Source of the DNA: Mikrocytos mackini
Taxonomy: Eukaryota; Endomyxa; Ascetosporea; Mikrocytida; Mikrocytiidae
NCBI GenBank assembly: GCA_030180075.1
Contig: JASNJN010000507.1
Coordinates: 1 to 40,264, forward strand
Length of the DNA stretch: 40,264 bases
Direction: 5' to 3'
Below are positions 19,336 to 31,162 of this stretch, piece after piece; position 1 is the first letter of the stretch, and every line of letters starts with the position of its first letter. The notes under the pieces were generated by a model. The model worked only from the letters and a program-made list of their open reading frames with translations. It had not been told where the DNA came from and ran no database searches. The position numbers were made by a program, and so were the translations under genes.

Positions 19336-22300
19336 ATGAAACAGGACTCAAACAACCCAAATCTTGATCAGAAGGCAGTTCGGCAACTCAAAGACGCTGA
19401 TGCAGAGCTTATAAAAGCAAATAGATCAACTCTATCCAAATTAAAAGTCCAATGGAAAAATCTCGGAAGACACAGAACCTCCAACAGTACAAAAAGCGTT
19501 GAAAAAATTGATGATATTTCCAATAAATTTATTAGATTAACCAAAGGAAAGAAAGCTTTCTTCGAATTGGCCACTCCCGCCCCAAAACCCATTGAGCAGG
19601 TCATAAAGAAGGCTAAAACTATCCCAACAACACCCGAAGTGAAGACATCTCCTGTGGTAGACGTCTACAACCACTTAATAAAGAACACCAATTTAAAGAC
19701 ACCCCTAGGAAAGAGCAATTTGACTCATTTTTTGACAGAATATATTTCAGATCAGAAACTTGACGAGTTAATGAAGCTGATTGATAGCTCCAACATTTCA
19801 AAGATGGCCGAACTGAACCCTCTATTAGAAAATTTCAAATCTGGAACGCTTCTTAAAATTTTCATACTTGCTGACTTCTATTACAAAGTTGAAATAGATT
19901 TGTTCGGAAATAACCCAGACAATCTAATTAAGTTCGAAGACCTCGTCAAAGTCATTCTAAATCAGGACGAAGAACTCCCCGAAGAATCCTTAACTGTAAA
20001 AGGCTACAAACTATCTGGGTTCTTTTCTACTCTAACAGTTCTAATCTGCACAGATTTCTCAATAAGGAAAATAGAAACCAGCCTAAGACACTTTACCAGA
20101 ATATTTGAAACCATATGTAAAGCTACAACTTCTGCAGTTAGAGAACATTCAGCAAAGGCACGGAGGCTGGTTATCAGCCTGAATACTGGAAATATGACAA
20201 AATACCAGATACACGGGTTATTTACAAAAGTGAAGGAATTCAATACAGAATACATCGATTTGGTTGATCGAGTTTACACCATTCTAGAAACTAAAAGAAC
20301 TTTTGTGTACAACGATGTGATGAAAAAGAATTTTACAAACGTAGATTATTTCAGCTTTTTAAAATCCTACTGCAAATCGGCCATGGAAAAGATGAAGAAT
20401 ACCAAGAATAAAGAAGACTACGTGAATAAGATGATTACACATTGTAGGAAGGTCGTCTTTTTATCGTTAAACAAAACACCAAACTACAAAAACGTAATAA
20501 AGGTAATGTACGACCAATTCTTGACTTCTAAAAACATTAAAACTTTACTGGAATCGATTAAAAGCAGACAATACTACTTCGGTATGAATATTGACAAGGT
20601 TGGCGTTAAGCCCAAGTTAAACACAAAGTTAGAAAACATCCCTGAAATGAGTTTAGATGTATGCACGGTTTTTAAAAGGGAATTGAAAGAAGAAATTAAA
20701 CAACTTTGTTTCAAGAAGCTAAAGGTTGTGTCTGCTAGTATTTTAGATTTAGACTGTACTGCTTCAAAGTTTTACCCTTCTCTGCCCTCAACACGCTCAG
20801 CTATGGCTGGAGTTTATCATGACAATGGAATATCGATGCCAGTCCATGTTACAAAAAACAGTTGTCAAAAAGCACAGGTGGATAACTTTTTGTTAAACTA
20901 CAACTTGGCCGAGATAGCCAAACTCAACAGCCACGTCAATAATGAAGATCTAAAAAATATTCATTTAAAAGCATATTTTGAGTATCTTCTAACACCCTGC
21001 CGAAATAACGGAGGAATTGGTTTTGATATCAACGACTTACTTGGTCTCAAATGGATTTGTTCGCGCAACAACTACGACCTTTACTCCATTCGATTAGATA
21101 ACGGAGAATTCATTTTTAAACACCAGAACGGAAGTATAAAATTTTTGGAAGTGAAGAACACAAACATTTTGAAAGAAATTCTTAGTCTAGAATCGAACAG
21201 AATGGAAGGTGTGGTTGACGTTTTATACAACTTCGAGAATGGGCATGGAGTAAGACAGAACGAAGACACTAGTGAAGAAAATGTCACAATAGTCCATTTC
21301 AACGGGGAAAAGTCGTCCAAGCTGAAGACACTAGTCGACAATGAAATTAATAACGTTGCCAAAGGGTTCATTTCCAATTTAATCATAAAACATGAGGACA
21401 TTGTCAACCGAAAGGACACTACCACTACCCACAAAAATCTTGACTTGAAAGGATTCCACTATTGCAGCGATTGCCAAGAAACAACCGAGACCGAAGTTGC
21501 GTTGCACTGCTACAACTGCCACCAGTCAGTCGTTCATGGGAATGCGGCCCACCCTGTGAACATTCAGTCCTTTGGTATGGTCGAAAAGAAGGATCTATTT
21601 ATCAACTATCCCTTCCTTTTCAAAGGCCCAGAAAATTTGGTATTGGAGGATAACTATACAAAGCTTCTATCCAAAAGAACGGACGGGAATTACATTTATT
21701 GTGAAAAGTACATTAAACATCTTAATTCGTGTATGGGATTGAAAGAAGATATAAAAAGTGTCTTTTTGGAAAACAAAGGGGATAAAATAATCATTGCTAG
21801 TCAACTAAAGGCATACAAAACAGAACTCCTCGCCAATATGTTCAGAAGCAAAAACTTGATAAAGACACTGCAAACTTTATTTAAGGATAATATAAAGGAC
21901 TATTTTTATATAAGGCTGATAAAGTATGTTTTATTGGACATGGATTTCTGTGTGGACATGAACTTCTTTACAGAGAACTCCAATCTCAACACAGACAGGA
22001 AACGAATGAATTGGATCGACAGACTTAAATACAGCGTCAAAAAGAAGCAGCTAATAATGGCTTCCAAAGAATTCTGCTATTCCATTTCACAAACTTTCTT
22101 TAAGACTGGTTTTAACTTCAACAAATTAAGAACGGACATCAAGAAACAGTTGTTGGGCGGACTTGACTACTTTGACAAGACGGTTTGCTATGATAACACG
22201 ATGTACAAGAACTATTACAAAAAAGATCTCGACATCAACACAATAGTATACAAACCTGCAATTGGAAACGACAACTTAATAACAGAGAACGATGCGTGCG

Positions 22301-22692
22301 AGAAGTGCAAGGGTCGAGACAACATCAACAAAATGCTTCTTTGTGATGGTTGCGAACTTGCCTACCACATGTACTGTCTGGAGCTGGAGATAGAAGTGCC
22401 TCCTTTGGGCAGCTGGTACTGTCCTGAATGTTGCAGACCATTGGGTAGTCACGGATTGATTGACCCGGCGTTCTTTAAGTTAAGGAGGAAAAGAACTGTC
22501 GAAGCTTACATAGTAGAGAGTGAAAATGAAGAGACTTCCAAACCTATAAAGAGTGCAAAGACTTTAGAGAAAAAGAATAAAAGAAAGGGTATTGATTTAG
22601 ATGACGAAGAAGATGACAGTTTTTTGGAGAGTGATTTGGATGTGGTGCAAAGCGGAGATGAATCAGAGGATATAAGCTCGGAAGAGAACTAA
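19336..22692 (+). CDS. DDT/WHIM-PHD chromatin protein (ISWI-partner type)
   Basis: 1118 codons from ATG 19336. In order: a basic N-terminus; a DDT-like helical segment (about 168-215, GTLLKIFILADFYY then LIKFEDLVKVIL); a long helical middle; a WHIM-like part (HLKAYFEYLLTP about 541, then GLKWICSRNNYDLY and a tryptophan/lysine-rich sheet region); a zinc motif C-x2-C...HC-x2-CH (about 706-732) like that in plant RLT and other DDT proteins; a canonical PHD finger (about 988-1033, CEKC, CDGC, AYHMYC, WYCPEC); and an acidic tail. This layout matches Itc1/ACF1/BAZ/RLT-type partners of ISWI remodellers, which bind ISWI through DDT/WHIM and histone H3 tails through PHD. The PHD call is firm; the remodeller role is inferred. 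It is divergent with NPL4. Confidence 0.75.
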   Translation: MKQDSNNPNLDQKAVRQLKDADAELIKANRSTLSKLKVQWKNLGRHRTSNSTKSVEKIDDISNKFIRLTKGKKAFFELATPAPKPIEQVIKKAKTIPTTPEVKTSPVVDVYNHLIKNTNLKTPLGKSNLTHFLTEYISDQKLDELMKLIDSSNISKMAELNPLLENFKSGTLLKIFILADFYYKVEIDLFGNNPDNLIKFEDLVKVILNQDEELPEESLTVKGYKLSGFFSTLTVLICTDFSIRKIETSLRHFTRIFETICKATTSAVREHSAKARRLVISLNTGNMTKYQIHGLFTKVKEFNTEYIDLVDRVYTILETKRTFVYNDVMKKNFTNVDYFSFLKSYCKSAMEKMKNTKNKEDYVNKMITHCRKVVFLSLNKTPNYKNVIKVMYDQFLTSKNIKTLLESIKSRQYYFGMNIDKVGVKPKLNTKLENIPEMSLDVCTVFKRELKEEIKQLCFKKLKVVSASILDLDCTASKFYPSLPSTRSAMAGVYHDNGISMPVHVTKNSCQKAQVDNFLLNYNLAEIAKLNSHVNNEDLKNIHLKAYFEYLLTPCRNNGGIGFDINDLLGLKWICSRNNYDLYSIRLDNGEFIFKHQNGSIKFLEVKNTNILKEILSLESNRMEGVVDVLYNFENGHGVRQNEDTSEENVTIVHFNGEKSSKLKTLVDNEINNVAKGFISNLIIKHEDIVNRKDTTTTHKNLDLKGFHYCSDCQETTETEVALHCYNCHQSVVHGNAAHPVNIQSFGMVEKKDLFINYPFLFKGPENLVLEDNYTKLLSKRTDGNYIYCEKYIKHLNSCMGLKEDIKSVFLENKGDKIIIASQLKAYKTELLANMFRSKNLIKTLQTLFKDNIKDYFYIRLIKYVLLDMDFCVDMNFFTENSNLNTDRKRMNWIDRLKYSVKKKQLIMASKEFCYSISQTFFKTGFNFNKLRTDIKKQLLGGLDYFDKTVCYDNTMYKNYYKKDLDINTIVYKPAIGNDNLITENDACEKCKGRDNINKMLLCDGCELAYHMYCLELEIEVPPLGSWYCPECCRPLGSHGLIDPAFFKLRRKRTVEAYIVESENEETSKPIKSAKTLEKKNKRKGIDLDDEEDDSFLESDLDVVQSGDESEDISSEEN

Positions 22693-22883
22693 ATAATTAT
22701 TATTTTCATGAACTCTTATAAAAGTACTATTAACAGTAGAATCTTAACCAAAATCTTCTAATACAAGAATCACAAGAGCTTGTCAATATAGAATGCTCAA
22801 CAACTATTCTAGAGAAGGGTATATTTCCCAAGACAAAATATATCTGGTAATTTATTTTCGAAAAATCTAAAAACATAGATTCC

Positions 22884-24116
22884 ATGTTTTTGGATTTGAA
22901 CAAGCTCATAAACATAAGTAAATTGTCGTTAGGAGCTCTAAATGACATTATCATTTTAACTAAAAAGGGAAAGCTCATTTACAACTCGGGTTCATTTTAC
23001 AAGTCAAAGAGAGAACTCTACAGAGCGCGGCGTCTCATAAATTTACTCAGCCCTTTGTCCAACTACTTTACATCTACCGATTCGATACGGGCTCTATACA
23101 CAACGCGTGTAAATATCTACTTTTTTGAGAAAGACGGTTTCATGTTCATTCACATTGTAAAGAAGTACTTACTCAAGGAATACGGGTACCATTTCGACAA
23201 CAAATTAATAACAGAAAAACTATCTAGTGTGGCTGATTTCTTGTTGTATTTGGCTCCCTCTTCTATGCTGCTCAGCAGTGACTCGTTCCTAAACCATATC
23301 CAAGAACAAATAGCGAACTTCCTTATTAACTTAGAAAACAACCTTAGTCTTAAATTAGGGTTTATTAAAGACTTGGACTTTCTAAAAAAGGGAATGTTTG
23401 ATAAAGGAGACAAGGAACGAATTAAAAAGAATATAAAAGACAAAGATATTTACACGCTCCTCATATTCGATAACCAATCGATCGTTGATATCATTCCAGT
23501 AAGCTACGCGGCGAAAATAAACGAAATAAACCACTCAATTTCGCTCGTTAAGAATAACCAGTTAAAAAGAACACACGCACTATCTTCTTTCCCGGTGCAC
23601 TTGGTAAATAAAAACGAAGGCTACTTCTCTGGGCTTTGTTATTTTTTCTCCAGCATATACAAAGTACATTTCATTTATCTAACTTCTACAGCATACTTCG
23701 ATTTGGCTGTATTAGCAGAGAAACAAAAGCAGCTTGTTGACGAACTGACTAAGATCAGATTCTTTAGTAAATTGAATGTGTTTAAAAACAAACAGGTGTT
23801 CTTTTTCAATGGAATGGCACTGCTATATACTTTGGTCTTGGACTTGGATACTAAAATAATGAAAGAATATCAAAAGGAACATAACAAAATGTTTCTTAAA
23901 GATGAAAGAATAAGAGTAAATAATATATTGTGCTCTTTAGTTGGGAAAACAAGAGGGAAGACAAAAAACATTAAACTTAGAAATGACGAGATCAATACAT
24001 GTATATATAAACGTAAGTTTCTGGTTTATGTAGTTGTGGTAGAGGGAGGAAAAGAGTATAAAACAAAAGATTTGATTCAGTTTGTTGATAACAATGTTAA
24101 AGAAATATGTAAATGA
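22884..24116 (+). CDS. MON1-like (SAND family) longin protein
   Basis: 410 codons from ATG 22884, 191 bp after the upstream gene on the same strand. MON1 with CCZ1 activates Rab7 for vacuole/lysosome fusion. The opening, ALNDIIILTKKGKLIYNSGS, looks like the first longin strands. DSIRALYTTRVNIYFFEKDG followed by FMFIHIVKKY fits the MON1 block in which a 'size the signal' strand pair precedes a helix. LSSFPVHLVNKNEGYFSGLC with FIYLTSTAYFDLAVLAEKQK fits the later block where MON1 has CLP.FN..GF..AY and L.ST...F. Length is shorter than usual (500-650), in line with a reduced genome. HPS1 or CCZ1 relatives share this fold and are the main alternative. The assignment rests on motif memory, so it is moderate. 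Confidence 0.5.
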   Translation: MFLDLNKLINISKLSLGALNDIIILTKKGKLIYNSGSFYKSKRELYRARRLINLLSPLSNYFTSTDSIRALYTTRVNIYFFEKDGFMFIHIVKKYLLKEYGYHFDNKLITEKLSSVADFLLYLAPSSMLLSSDSFLNHIQEQIANFLINLENNLSLKLGFIKDLDFLKKGMFDKGDKERIKKNIKDKDIYTLLIFDNQSIVDIIPVSYAAKINEINHSISLVKNNQLKRTHALSSFPVHLVNKNEGYFSGLCYFFSSIYKVHFIYLTSTAYFDLAVLAEKQKQLVDELTKIRFFSKLNVFKNKQVFFFNGMALLYTLVLDLDTKIMKEYQKEHNKMFLKDERIRVNNILCSLVGKTRGKTKNIKLRNDEINTCIYKRKFLVYVVVVEGGKEYKTKDLIQFVDNNVKEICK

Positions 24117-24429
24117 ATTATGAATTGTATATACGATAGTTTTGGAACTTTATATTTAAGCATGTTGGGGATTATATATATCTGGATTTTTAATAAAATC
24201 TATTTTAATTTAACATTTAATATTTTATAAAAGTTTTTATATTTATTTATTTATTTAAAAATTTTCATTTTGTCGAATTTCATTCCGTTTTATTACATTT
24301 CTGTTATAATCTAGCCTTTCAATTTAATTATTAAATTCTTATCCGATTTCAGTCCGATAAGCAATTGGTATCTTATATAAAGAATCGAAGATTAAAATAG
24401 AATTTATTTATTTTAACAAATCCCTCCAT
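24117..24429. other. AT-rich intergenic stretch next to the gypsy element
   Basis: No gene is seen. The portion near 24419-24370 read on the minus strand starts TGTTAAAATAAATAAATT, weakly like a stretch near 29266 at the other end of the gypsy element. It may be a degraded LTR. Confidence 0.4.
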
Positions 24430-27400
24430 TTCTCGTTTATTAATTTTAAAACCGGGATAGGCTCAAAACCCTTCTATTCCATTGGTTTGATTCCCTCGGA
24501 CAATCCCTTTCCTCAGACTGCTAATATTGTCAAGTCATGTTGTTTTAGAGTTTCGCGGGACTTCACGAACCACATTATTTCCTGTCTAAGGGACATTTCT
24601 GCCCGTTATTCAGCGTTACTGACGCTTCTCCACTTCTTCGACCATCATTGGTCTAGACAGCTTACCGTCTCTTCTCTCCATCTTTACCAATGATCCTGCG
24701 GATAAATTTCTTTTTTTGCCGTATTTAACAGATCATGAGATTCTTTTGAAACCTCTTGTTTCCGCCTGACTACCTCAGGATCTATCTTCTTTCCCCTTTC
24801 TAAATCTGGGAAGAATCTAGAGACCAAGTCTCCCATTCTTCTGCCAAACATGGCTTCAAAGGGCAAAATCCCTGTGGTATAATGCGGTGTACCTCTGTAC
24901 TGAAATAGCATCTCGTCGATGGTATTTTTCTTGTTCCATTTGAACGTCTCAGTTTATTCAAGCTTCTCTGCGATTACTCTGTTTAATCGCTATACCCGCC
25001 CATTCTGGCGTGGTGCATACAATGCCACCCTATGATGGTTTATTTTTAACCTCTCTAGGAATTCCTCGATTCCTTGGACAACAAATGTGACCCGTTGTTC
25101 GTGACAACTTCTTTTAGAAAACCAAACCCCATGAACGCTCATCTTGCCTTATCTATGATCGAGTTGCTCGTTATCTTGGTAACCAGTATTACCTCTGGCA
25201 TCTTGTTGTAGTAGTTCGCAATGACTGGTAAATATTCACATGGCACATCTTCTAAAGGTCTTTTCAAATCTAACGCAGCCTTTTCCATGGTCTCATATGG
25301 AACACCACTGGTACTAAAGGCGTCTACGGAATCATATTATTCCGGTCTTAGTTTTATACTCCTCACAGTTTTTCCATAAACCGTATTACTTCTGCGTGTC
25401 ACTTTGGCCATCAGAATAACTCTTTTATGCAAACCACTGACCGTGTTATCCCTTGATGAACTCTATGGGCTTCTGCGATTATTTTCGCTCTCCCTTGTTT
25501 CAGGCACGAAATTACACCGTCTAGGAATACCTTCTTAGACCGGGCCCATAATCGTCTCTGTTTCTATCAAACTCTGGAAACCTCTCTTGGTTCTCCCTGG
25601 TCCATTCTGACCTCTCTATTATCTGTACTAACTGATTCAGTTGCGTACTGTAGGCGGCGATTCGCCCCTATCTCTGGTCTCTATACTGTTTATGACCATC
25701 TCCTCTTTTAATGGAGATTCTTCATACACCGTTTCACGTGCCGATCTAGATAGCCAATCTGCCATCTCGTTTGTAGGCCCTGAGATATACTCTACCGTAT
25801 AATTAAAACAGGCAAGTTTTTCTCTCCACCTTTCTGTTCTCGCCAAAGTTCTTTTTATCTTACTCTGCGATAGTAGTGTCTGCAACGCCCTATGATCTGT
25901 TTGCAACACGAAGTGTCTCCCTAAGAGATACTTTCTGAACTTCTGTAGAGCAGCGACGCAGGCAAAAGCCTCTTTCCCGGTGATACTATAGTTCTTCTCA
26001 TAGTTTCTAAAAGCGAAGAAAAATAGACCACTGCTATATATTCTCCCTCTTTGTCTTTTTTGTTCTAGTATGGCTCCCATACCGTAGTCACTGGCGTCGC
26101 ATCTAACGCGAACCTGTCTATCTGTAGCTGTGTCAAACGCTACCAAAGCATTCTTCTTCAGGATCTCGCTCTTAATCTTTTTTAGAACTGCTTTGTGCTC
26201 GTCTTTCCAGCAGAACCTATTGTCCTTCTTGAGCAAGCCATATAGAGGTCTAGCGATCTCACTAAGTTTTGGTATAAACCTACCATAGTAGTTCACCACC
26301 CCCATCACTTGTCTAACCTCTCTAACAGAGGATGGCTCTGATAGCCTCTGGATCTCCTGTGCTTTCGATCTGGTTGGTTTAATGCCTTCCGCACTTATTT
26401 CATAACCTAACCAATCTACAAAGTCGGTCTCTAGTAATGACTTCTCGTCATTTACCTGGATCTTTTCCTCAGCCAACCGTTTCTGTACAGCTGCTGTTCT
26501 TATTCTTAACTCCTCTCGAGTTGGGGCTGCTATCAGTATATCGTCTAAATATATTAGCGTTACCTCTAATCCATGTAGGATCTGCGAAATTATTAGCTGG
26601 AATGCGCTCGGTGCGCTCTTTATACCAAACGGCATTTTGGTGTATCTATACGTACCTACGTGCGTAATGATAGTAGTCAACGACTGACTATCTCTATCTA
26701 GCGGTATCTGATGATACGCCGCTTTCAAATCTAGCTTAGCAAATAAGCTGTTGCCTGTGCCTAACATGGTCAGCAAATCTTCTATTGAAGGCAATAGGAA
26801 CTTGTCTTCCCTGAGTGCGAGATTCAGACGTCTGAAGTCTCCACATAATCTAACCTTTCCAGTAGGTTTTCTAACCGCTACTATTGGACTACACCAATCG
26901 GTTATTTCCGTGGGTAATAAAATCCCTTCTTCGACCAAGTTATCGATTTCTAGCTCTACAGTTTTCCGCATTCCATAAGGAGTCGGTCTTTCTCTAGCCA
27001 CAAATGGTCTAAAACCTGGCTTCATTTCTAACCTGAACACAAAGTTTGAAGCGTAGTTATTATCACTTAATACCTCATAATTATTTATGCTTAGGTCTGC
27101 TAGCTTGAACTCTATCAAGTCCAGCCTTTGGCAGTCTATTTTCCCTAACAGCTCGCCTCCTTCCTTCACCACGAGGAAACTTATCTCCTTTTCTTGGCGC
27201 GGGGCTTGTACCAACTTTGTAATCTTCCCTTCTACTGGGCAGGGGTGGGTTTATGACATGTCCAAAACGTTTTGGACAGGACATGGTTTAAACCAGGTTT
27301 AAACCGGTTTAATACGTTTTGGACACCCAAAAAATTGATTTAGCAAAATAATTCTAACTTTCAATTTTTATTCAAAATGCAAATATTGAACATATTCCCA

Positions 27401-29265
27401 AAAAATAAGATACAAAATAAATCTCAAATGGTAGAAAAATTCCAAAATCTTGGTTATAAAATCTCAAACCAAAATTTAGCAAATTTTTAAATATTTTCGG
27501 CAAAAAATTTGCCGAAAAATTCTCCCTACCAAATTTTAGGTTTGTCCGGCCAAAACGTCCAAAACGTTTTGGACGGGTCGGTTTAAACCGGGTGGTTTAA
27601 ACCAGGTGGTTTAAACCTGCCAACCCTGCTACTGGGACTCTTGTACCCCCAAAGCACCTTATGACTGTCTCGTCATGTTCAAGGTCTTTGCTCCATCCGA
27701 GCTTCTTTATCCGGTCCCATCCAATGATGGACCTGTCTGCACCTGTATCTATCAGGAATTTTATCTTTTGGCCTCCTATAATGAGGTCTTGATAGCTTCG
27801 GTTGGCTTCATATGCTCTAACCGACTTATTTTCGGACGTCTTAGGCCCTTGGCCTCTATCCTTCTTCCAACACTTACTTTCAAAGTGACCCATGAAGCCG
27901 CAACTCCTGCACTTCTGACCACGGGCTCTGCAAAACAATGCGCCTTGTCTGTGGTTCTTGCCGCAATTTCGACATTCTTTGGAGTCCTTTGACTCAGTCT
28001 TCTTGGTTTCGCCCGCCTCTCTACGCATCTCTTCCGTGCCTTCTAGGCGTTGGGCCTCAACCACCGCTTCATCAAGCGTTTCTTTACCTGATGTTCTCAA
28101 GGTATCTTTTATTCTATGGCTCCATATGCCGTGAATGAAGAATTCCTTCAATAGACTCTTCTCGAGGCCACCAAATTCTACTTTTGGTGCCAATTCCCTT
28201 AAGGCAGTCCCATATTCACTTATGGTTTCTCCTTTTTTCTGCTTTCTGTCTATTAGCTTCTCTCTGTAATAGAGTGCCGGACGCACTGGGTTAAAGTGCT
28301 TAAGCATAAGGCCTTTATCTTTTTAGAGTTTTAAACTCACAACCGTAGGTACCTAATATCCTTACGGCTTCCTTGCCTACCAGCATTTTGAACAGCGCAA
28401 CCTTGGATCTCTCCGGTTTGCTTTCAAGCTCGGCAGCAACCAAGTAATCCTCAAACCCTCCATACCATTCTTCGAATTTCTCGACTGGCTTTCCAGGTTT
28501 GTCGAGGAACTTGTCTGGAGTAGGTGTGCCCATACTCCCTAATGGCGAGCTGGTCTGTACCACTGCCGTCTGTCTCTCGGGTTTCTTAGTGTTCCAATCC
28601 CAGTTCTTTGGATCCAAGTCTCGCACTGCAGCGGACACACGTCTTTTGTGTTCCTCTACAGAGCAATCAATCTTGATCCGCATTGGCTCTTTTTGGTGTT
28701 AGCCAATCTAGCCTGCACCTCTCTAGTTTGGCGCTCTTGTTCAGCCGCCTCCAGACGCTGTCTTTTGACCCTGTCGGTCTCGGTCTCACTGACCTCTTCT
28801 TCGCTTTCGAAGCTGGTGACGTCTTTCACTGCCGCCCTTGCTAACTCCTTCTCGAGTTCTTTCATGTACCTATGTACCACTTCGACCTCCGGCCCAGTAG
28901 TTCTCGGCGCCGTTTCAACGATCGCCTCCATCAGCGACATCCACTCTGAATAAAGTAAAGTTGCCCTGAGATCATCTTTGGGCGACTCATTGTCCAACCC
29001 TGCGTCTTTCACACACTCGTGTTCTGCCAGTGTTCCGGCATTCATGGCCTCTATCAGCGCCTTCCTCTCTAGAACCTTGTTCATGAGGATCTTCTTAGTC
29101 GGAGTCAGAGCAGTAGGTACCAAGTCCCAATTCATTCTCTTGGCTATCTTTCTACACTAAGACTCTGATAGTCTGTTTAGAATGCTGTAAAAGTGAGTTT
29201 TAGAATCGTCATATTATAAAGAATATTTAAAAATTAAAAATATAATTTATTTACTTTACCACATA
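24430..29265 (-). mobile_element. Fossil Ty3/gypsy LTR retrotransposon
   Basis: The minus strand shows, in family order, gag (about 29.1-27.7 kb, with two cysteine knuckles starting CRNC and CRSC), a retropepsin-like protease (FLIDTGADRSIIG, about 27.7 kb), reverse transcriptase (about 27.1-26.4 kb, with AKLDLKAAYHQIPL, MPFGIKSAPSAFQ and YLDDILIA), RNase H (about 26.2-25.8 kb, CDASDYGMGA and TDHRALQTL) and integrase remains (about 25.6-24.7 kb). It is broken in roughly half a dozen places, although a long RT-RNase H stretch is still open, so it is of moderate age. It is interrupted by a hAT-type MITE (27240-27628). LTRs are not certain: only a weak AT-rich match (TGkTAAArTAAATAAATT) is seen at the two ends, and the borders are approximate. 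Confidence 0.85.
27240..27628. mobile_element. 389-bp hAT-type MITE inside the gypsy fossil
   Basis: The ends CAGGGGTGGG and, inverted, CAGGGTTGGC are flanked by an exact 8-bp duplication CTACTGGG (27232-27239 and 27629-27636). Subterminal parts carry paired palindromes (CCAAAACGTTTTGG) and several GGTTTAAACC repeats on both sides. The middle is AT-rich and non-coding. It differs in TIR from the other hAT-type MITEs here, so it is another family. Confidence 0.92.
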
Positions 29266-29460
29266 CATCTAGTATAATCAACTATTCATAAAATTCAAAT
29301 TTTTTGAATTTTATAAGTTTATCACATTACCAACGTCCACCGTTCTGAGTTAAACAGTTTATTTTTGTATTAAATCATTACAATTTTATTGAATGATATT
29401 ATAAATTCTTATTCAACATTTCAATCTTGAATATTCATTTTGGAAAATTAAAAATTTTAA

Positions 29461-30835
29461 ATGTTAACTAACCAAGCATTCCCAACTTACGACAGTATAA
29501 CCGATGCTCCATTCGAGAAACACGAAGGACAGGAAAGAGAGCGTGTAAACAAATACTTTGGCATTCTTCCCATAATAATCTTCTCATTCAATTTGACATT
29601 TGCCATTATAACACTGGTGCATTATAAGCAGACCATTGGCAGCCCTTTCACATCTCCATTAAAAAGCTTCTACTACCTGATTTTATTTGCACCATTCACA
29701 TTCATTTTAGCGTTTCCACTTTACTTATTCGTTTGGAAATTATTACGACATACGATACTATACGTGTTCATAACAATTGCTTTCTTACCACCCGTATTAT
29801 TTACAGCACTGGGACTATGGCAAGGCGTTCGTTCCCTTATATATGGCGGTTTGACATCACTTGTTTTAGAGGGAATTTATTTCTGGTGGCTTTGGGCCGA
29901 TTAAAAATCGCTGTTCTTTCCATCAAGACAGCCATCGAACAGCTAAACACAAACTTAAAAAGATTCACCAAACACTTCACAATACCACTAGCCATATTCT
30001 TATTCAGTCTGTCGTTGACTGCCTTCAGTTTTATGGCTTCAATGGAATTTACTTCAGCCAAAACTCCAATGTGGTTTGAAACATCAGCCTTCAAACTGTG
30101 GAGAGTATTCCTTTACTTATCCCTCCTTTGTTGGGTGTACACATCAGAACTAATGGCAGCTGTTGCTTACATATACGGCGCGGCAATCTTCGACCAAACT
30201 TCCTTGTCAAAGCAGGTCAGCCCTGACAACTTAAACTACAACACAGTATTCGACAAAGCGTTTTCTATAGCTTTTAAAAGCTCTTTTGGAGCAGCTTGTT
30301 TGGGTGCAATGATTATCACCATAATAAGAATATTGGTAGGGAAGAGTGATCAGAAGAAGAATAGAAGTCTCATGGGACTGCTACTGTATGCATTGTTAAG
30401 TTTGCGGAGTTTTTGACTGCCCAGGCCTACGTTTACTCAGTTATTCACGGAAAAGGGCTGTTCGACAGTGGGAAGATTTCCTTAGAAAGCTTTAGGACAT
30501 CTGGTCTAGGGAAGTTCTTGAACTTTGTTATTGTGGATAGGATCCTCAATATAATGGGACTGGCATTTATAATAGGGTCAGGAATCGGAATGTTCTACTT
30601 GTCCAAGGGGATACTAATAAAGCAAAACGGGTTTAAGGAGGATGCTGTATTCGCTATCGCATTATTATTCACAGTCATTATGTGCTTCATAATCTTCCAA
30701 GTCTTCTACGTTATAAATTCATTGATTGGAGGAAATGCAGCATGTCAGATAGCAGTTTATGTAGAAGATCCCAACAGATTTATGGAAACACATAAACGAG
30801 CAGGGAAGTTCAAAGAGTTGTTAGATGTTCAATAA
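29461..30835 (+). CDS. SLC44/CTL (Pns1-like) choline-transporter-like protein, in three frames
   Basis: Three overlapping plus-strand frames (29461-29904, 29733-30416 and up to 30835) read as one ~457-residue multi-pass membrane protein. The order of hydrophobic segments and the C-terminal block AQAYVYSVIHGKGLFDSGK, followed by VIVDRILNIMGLAFIIG, match the CTL/SLC44 family (aY..iAi.G..Fc.sa). The upstream SELMAAVAYIYGAAIF fits the family's central helices. Members are plasma- or vacuole-membrane proteins; choline transport is proven for only some. The frame changes near 29890 (at GGGCC, where one more C would give WARLKI) and between about 30340 and 30395. Either two assembly indels or a young pseudogene explains this. 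The ATG at 29461 follows an AT-rich 5' region. Confidence 0.6.
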
Positions 30836-31162
30836 ATAGGGGTTCTAGTAAATAAGTGAATTGAATATTCTTAAATAGTTTGCATTAATTTTGTAAAGAA
30901 TGCATTAACGTTCGGGAAAGGCCGGGTTATTGTTATAAGCTATATGCCCATTTAAATTAATCCTAGATAAAAGGTAAGCCTTTGCTAGTTCTATTTTGTG
31001 ATTTACAAAGTTGAATTTTATTGTAAAATTATATCTGGAAATCTTATTGATAGATAAATCAATAGAGATGTAGATCAAACTATAAAAAAGGAATAAAATT
31101 ATTAATTGACAAATCTATGCTGTTTGAGAAAATATAAGAACAAACATTTTCCCAAATTTTTT
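30836..31162. other. Intergenic stretch
   Basis: AT-rich sequence between the CTL-like gene and the large gene downstream. No gene or RNA is supported. It presumably holds the 3' end of one and the promoter of the other. Confidence 0.5.

Noticed and set aside
24487-24693. 68-codon frame at the gypsy 3' side
   Set aside because: Antisense to the degraded 3' part of the element, with no motif.
24370-29266. Paired LTRs of the gypsy element
   Set aside because: Only a short AT-rich similarity is seen at the two ends, too weak to call LTRs.
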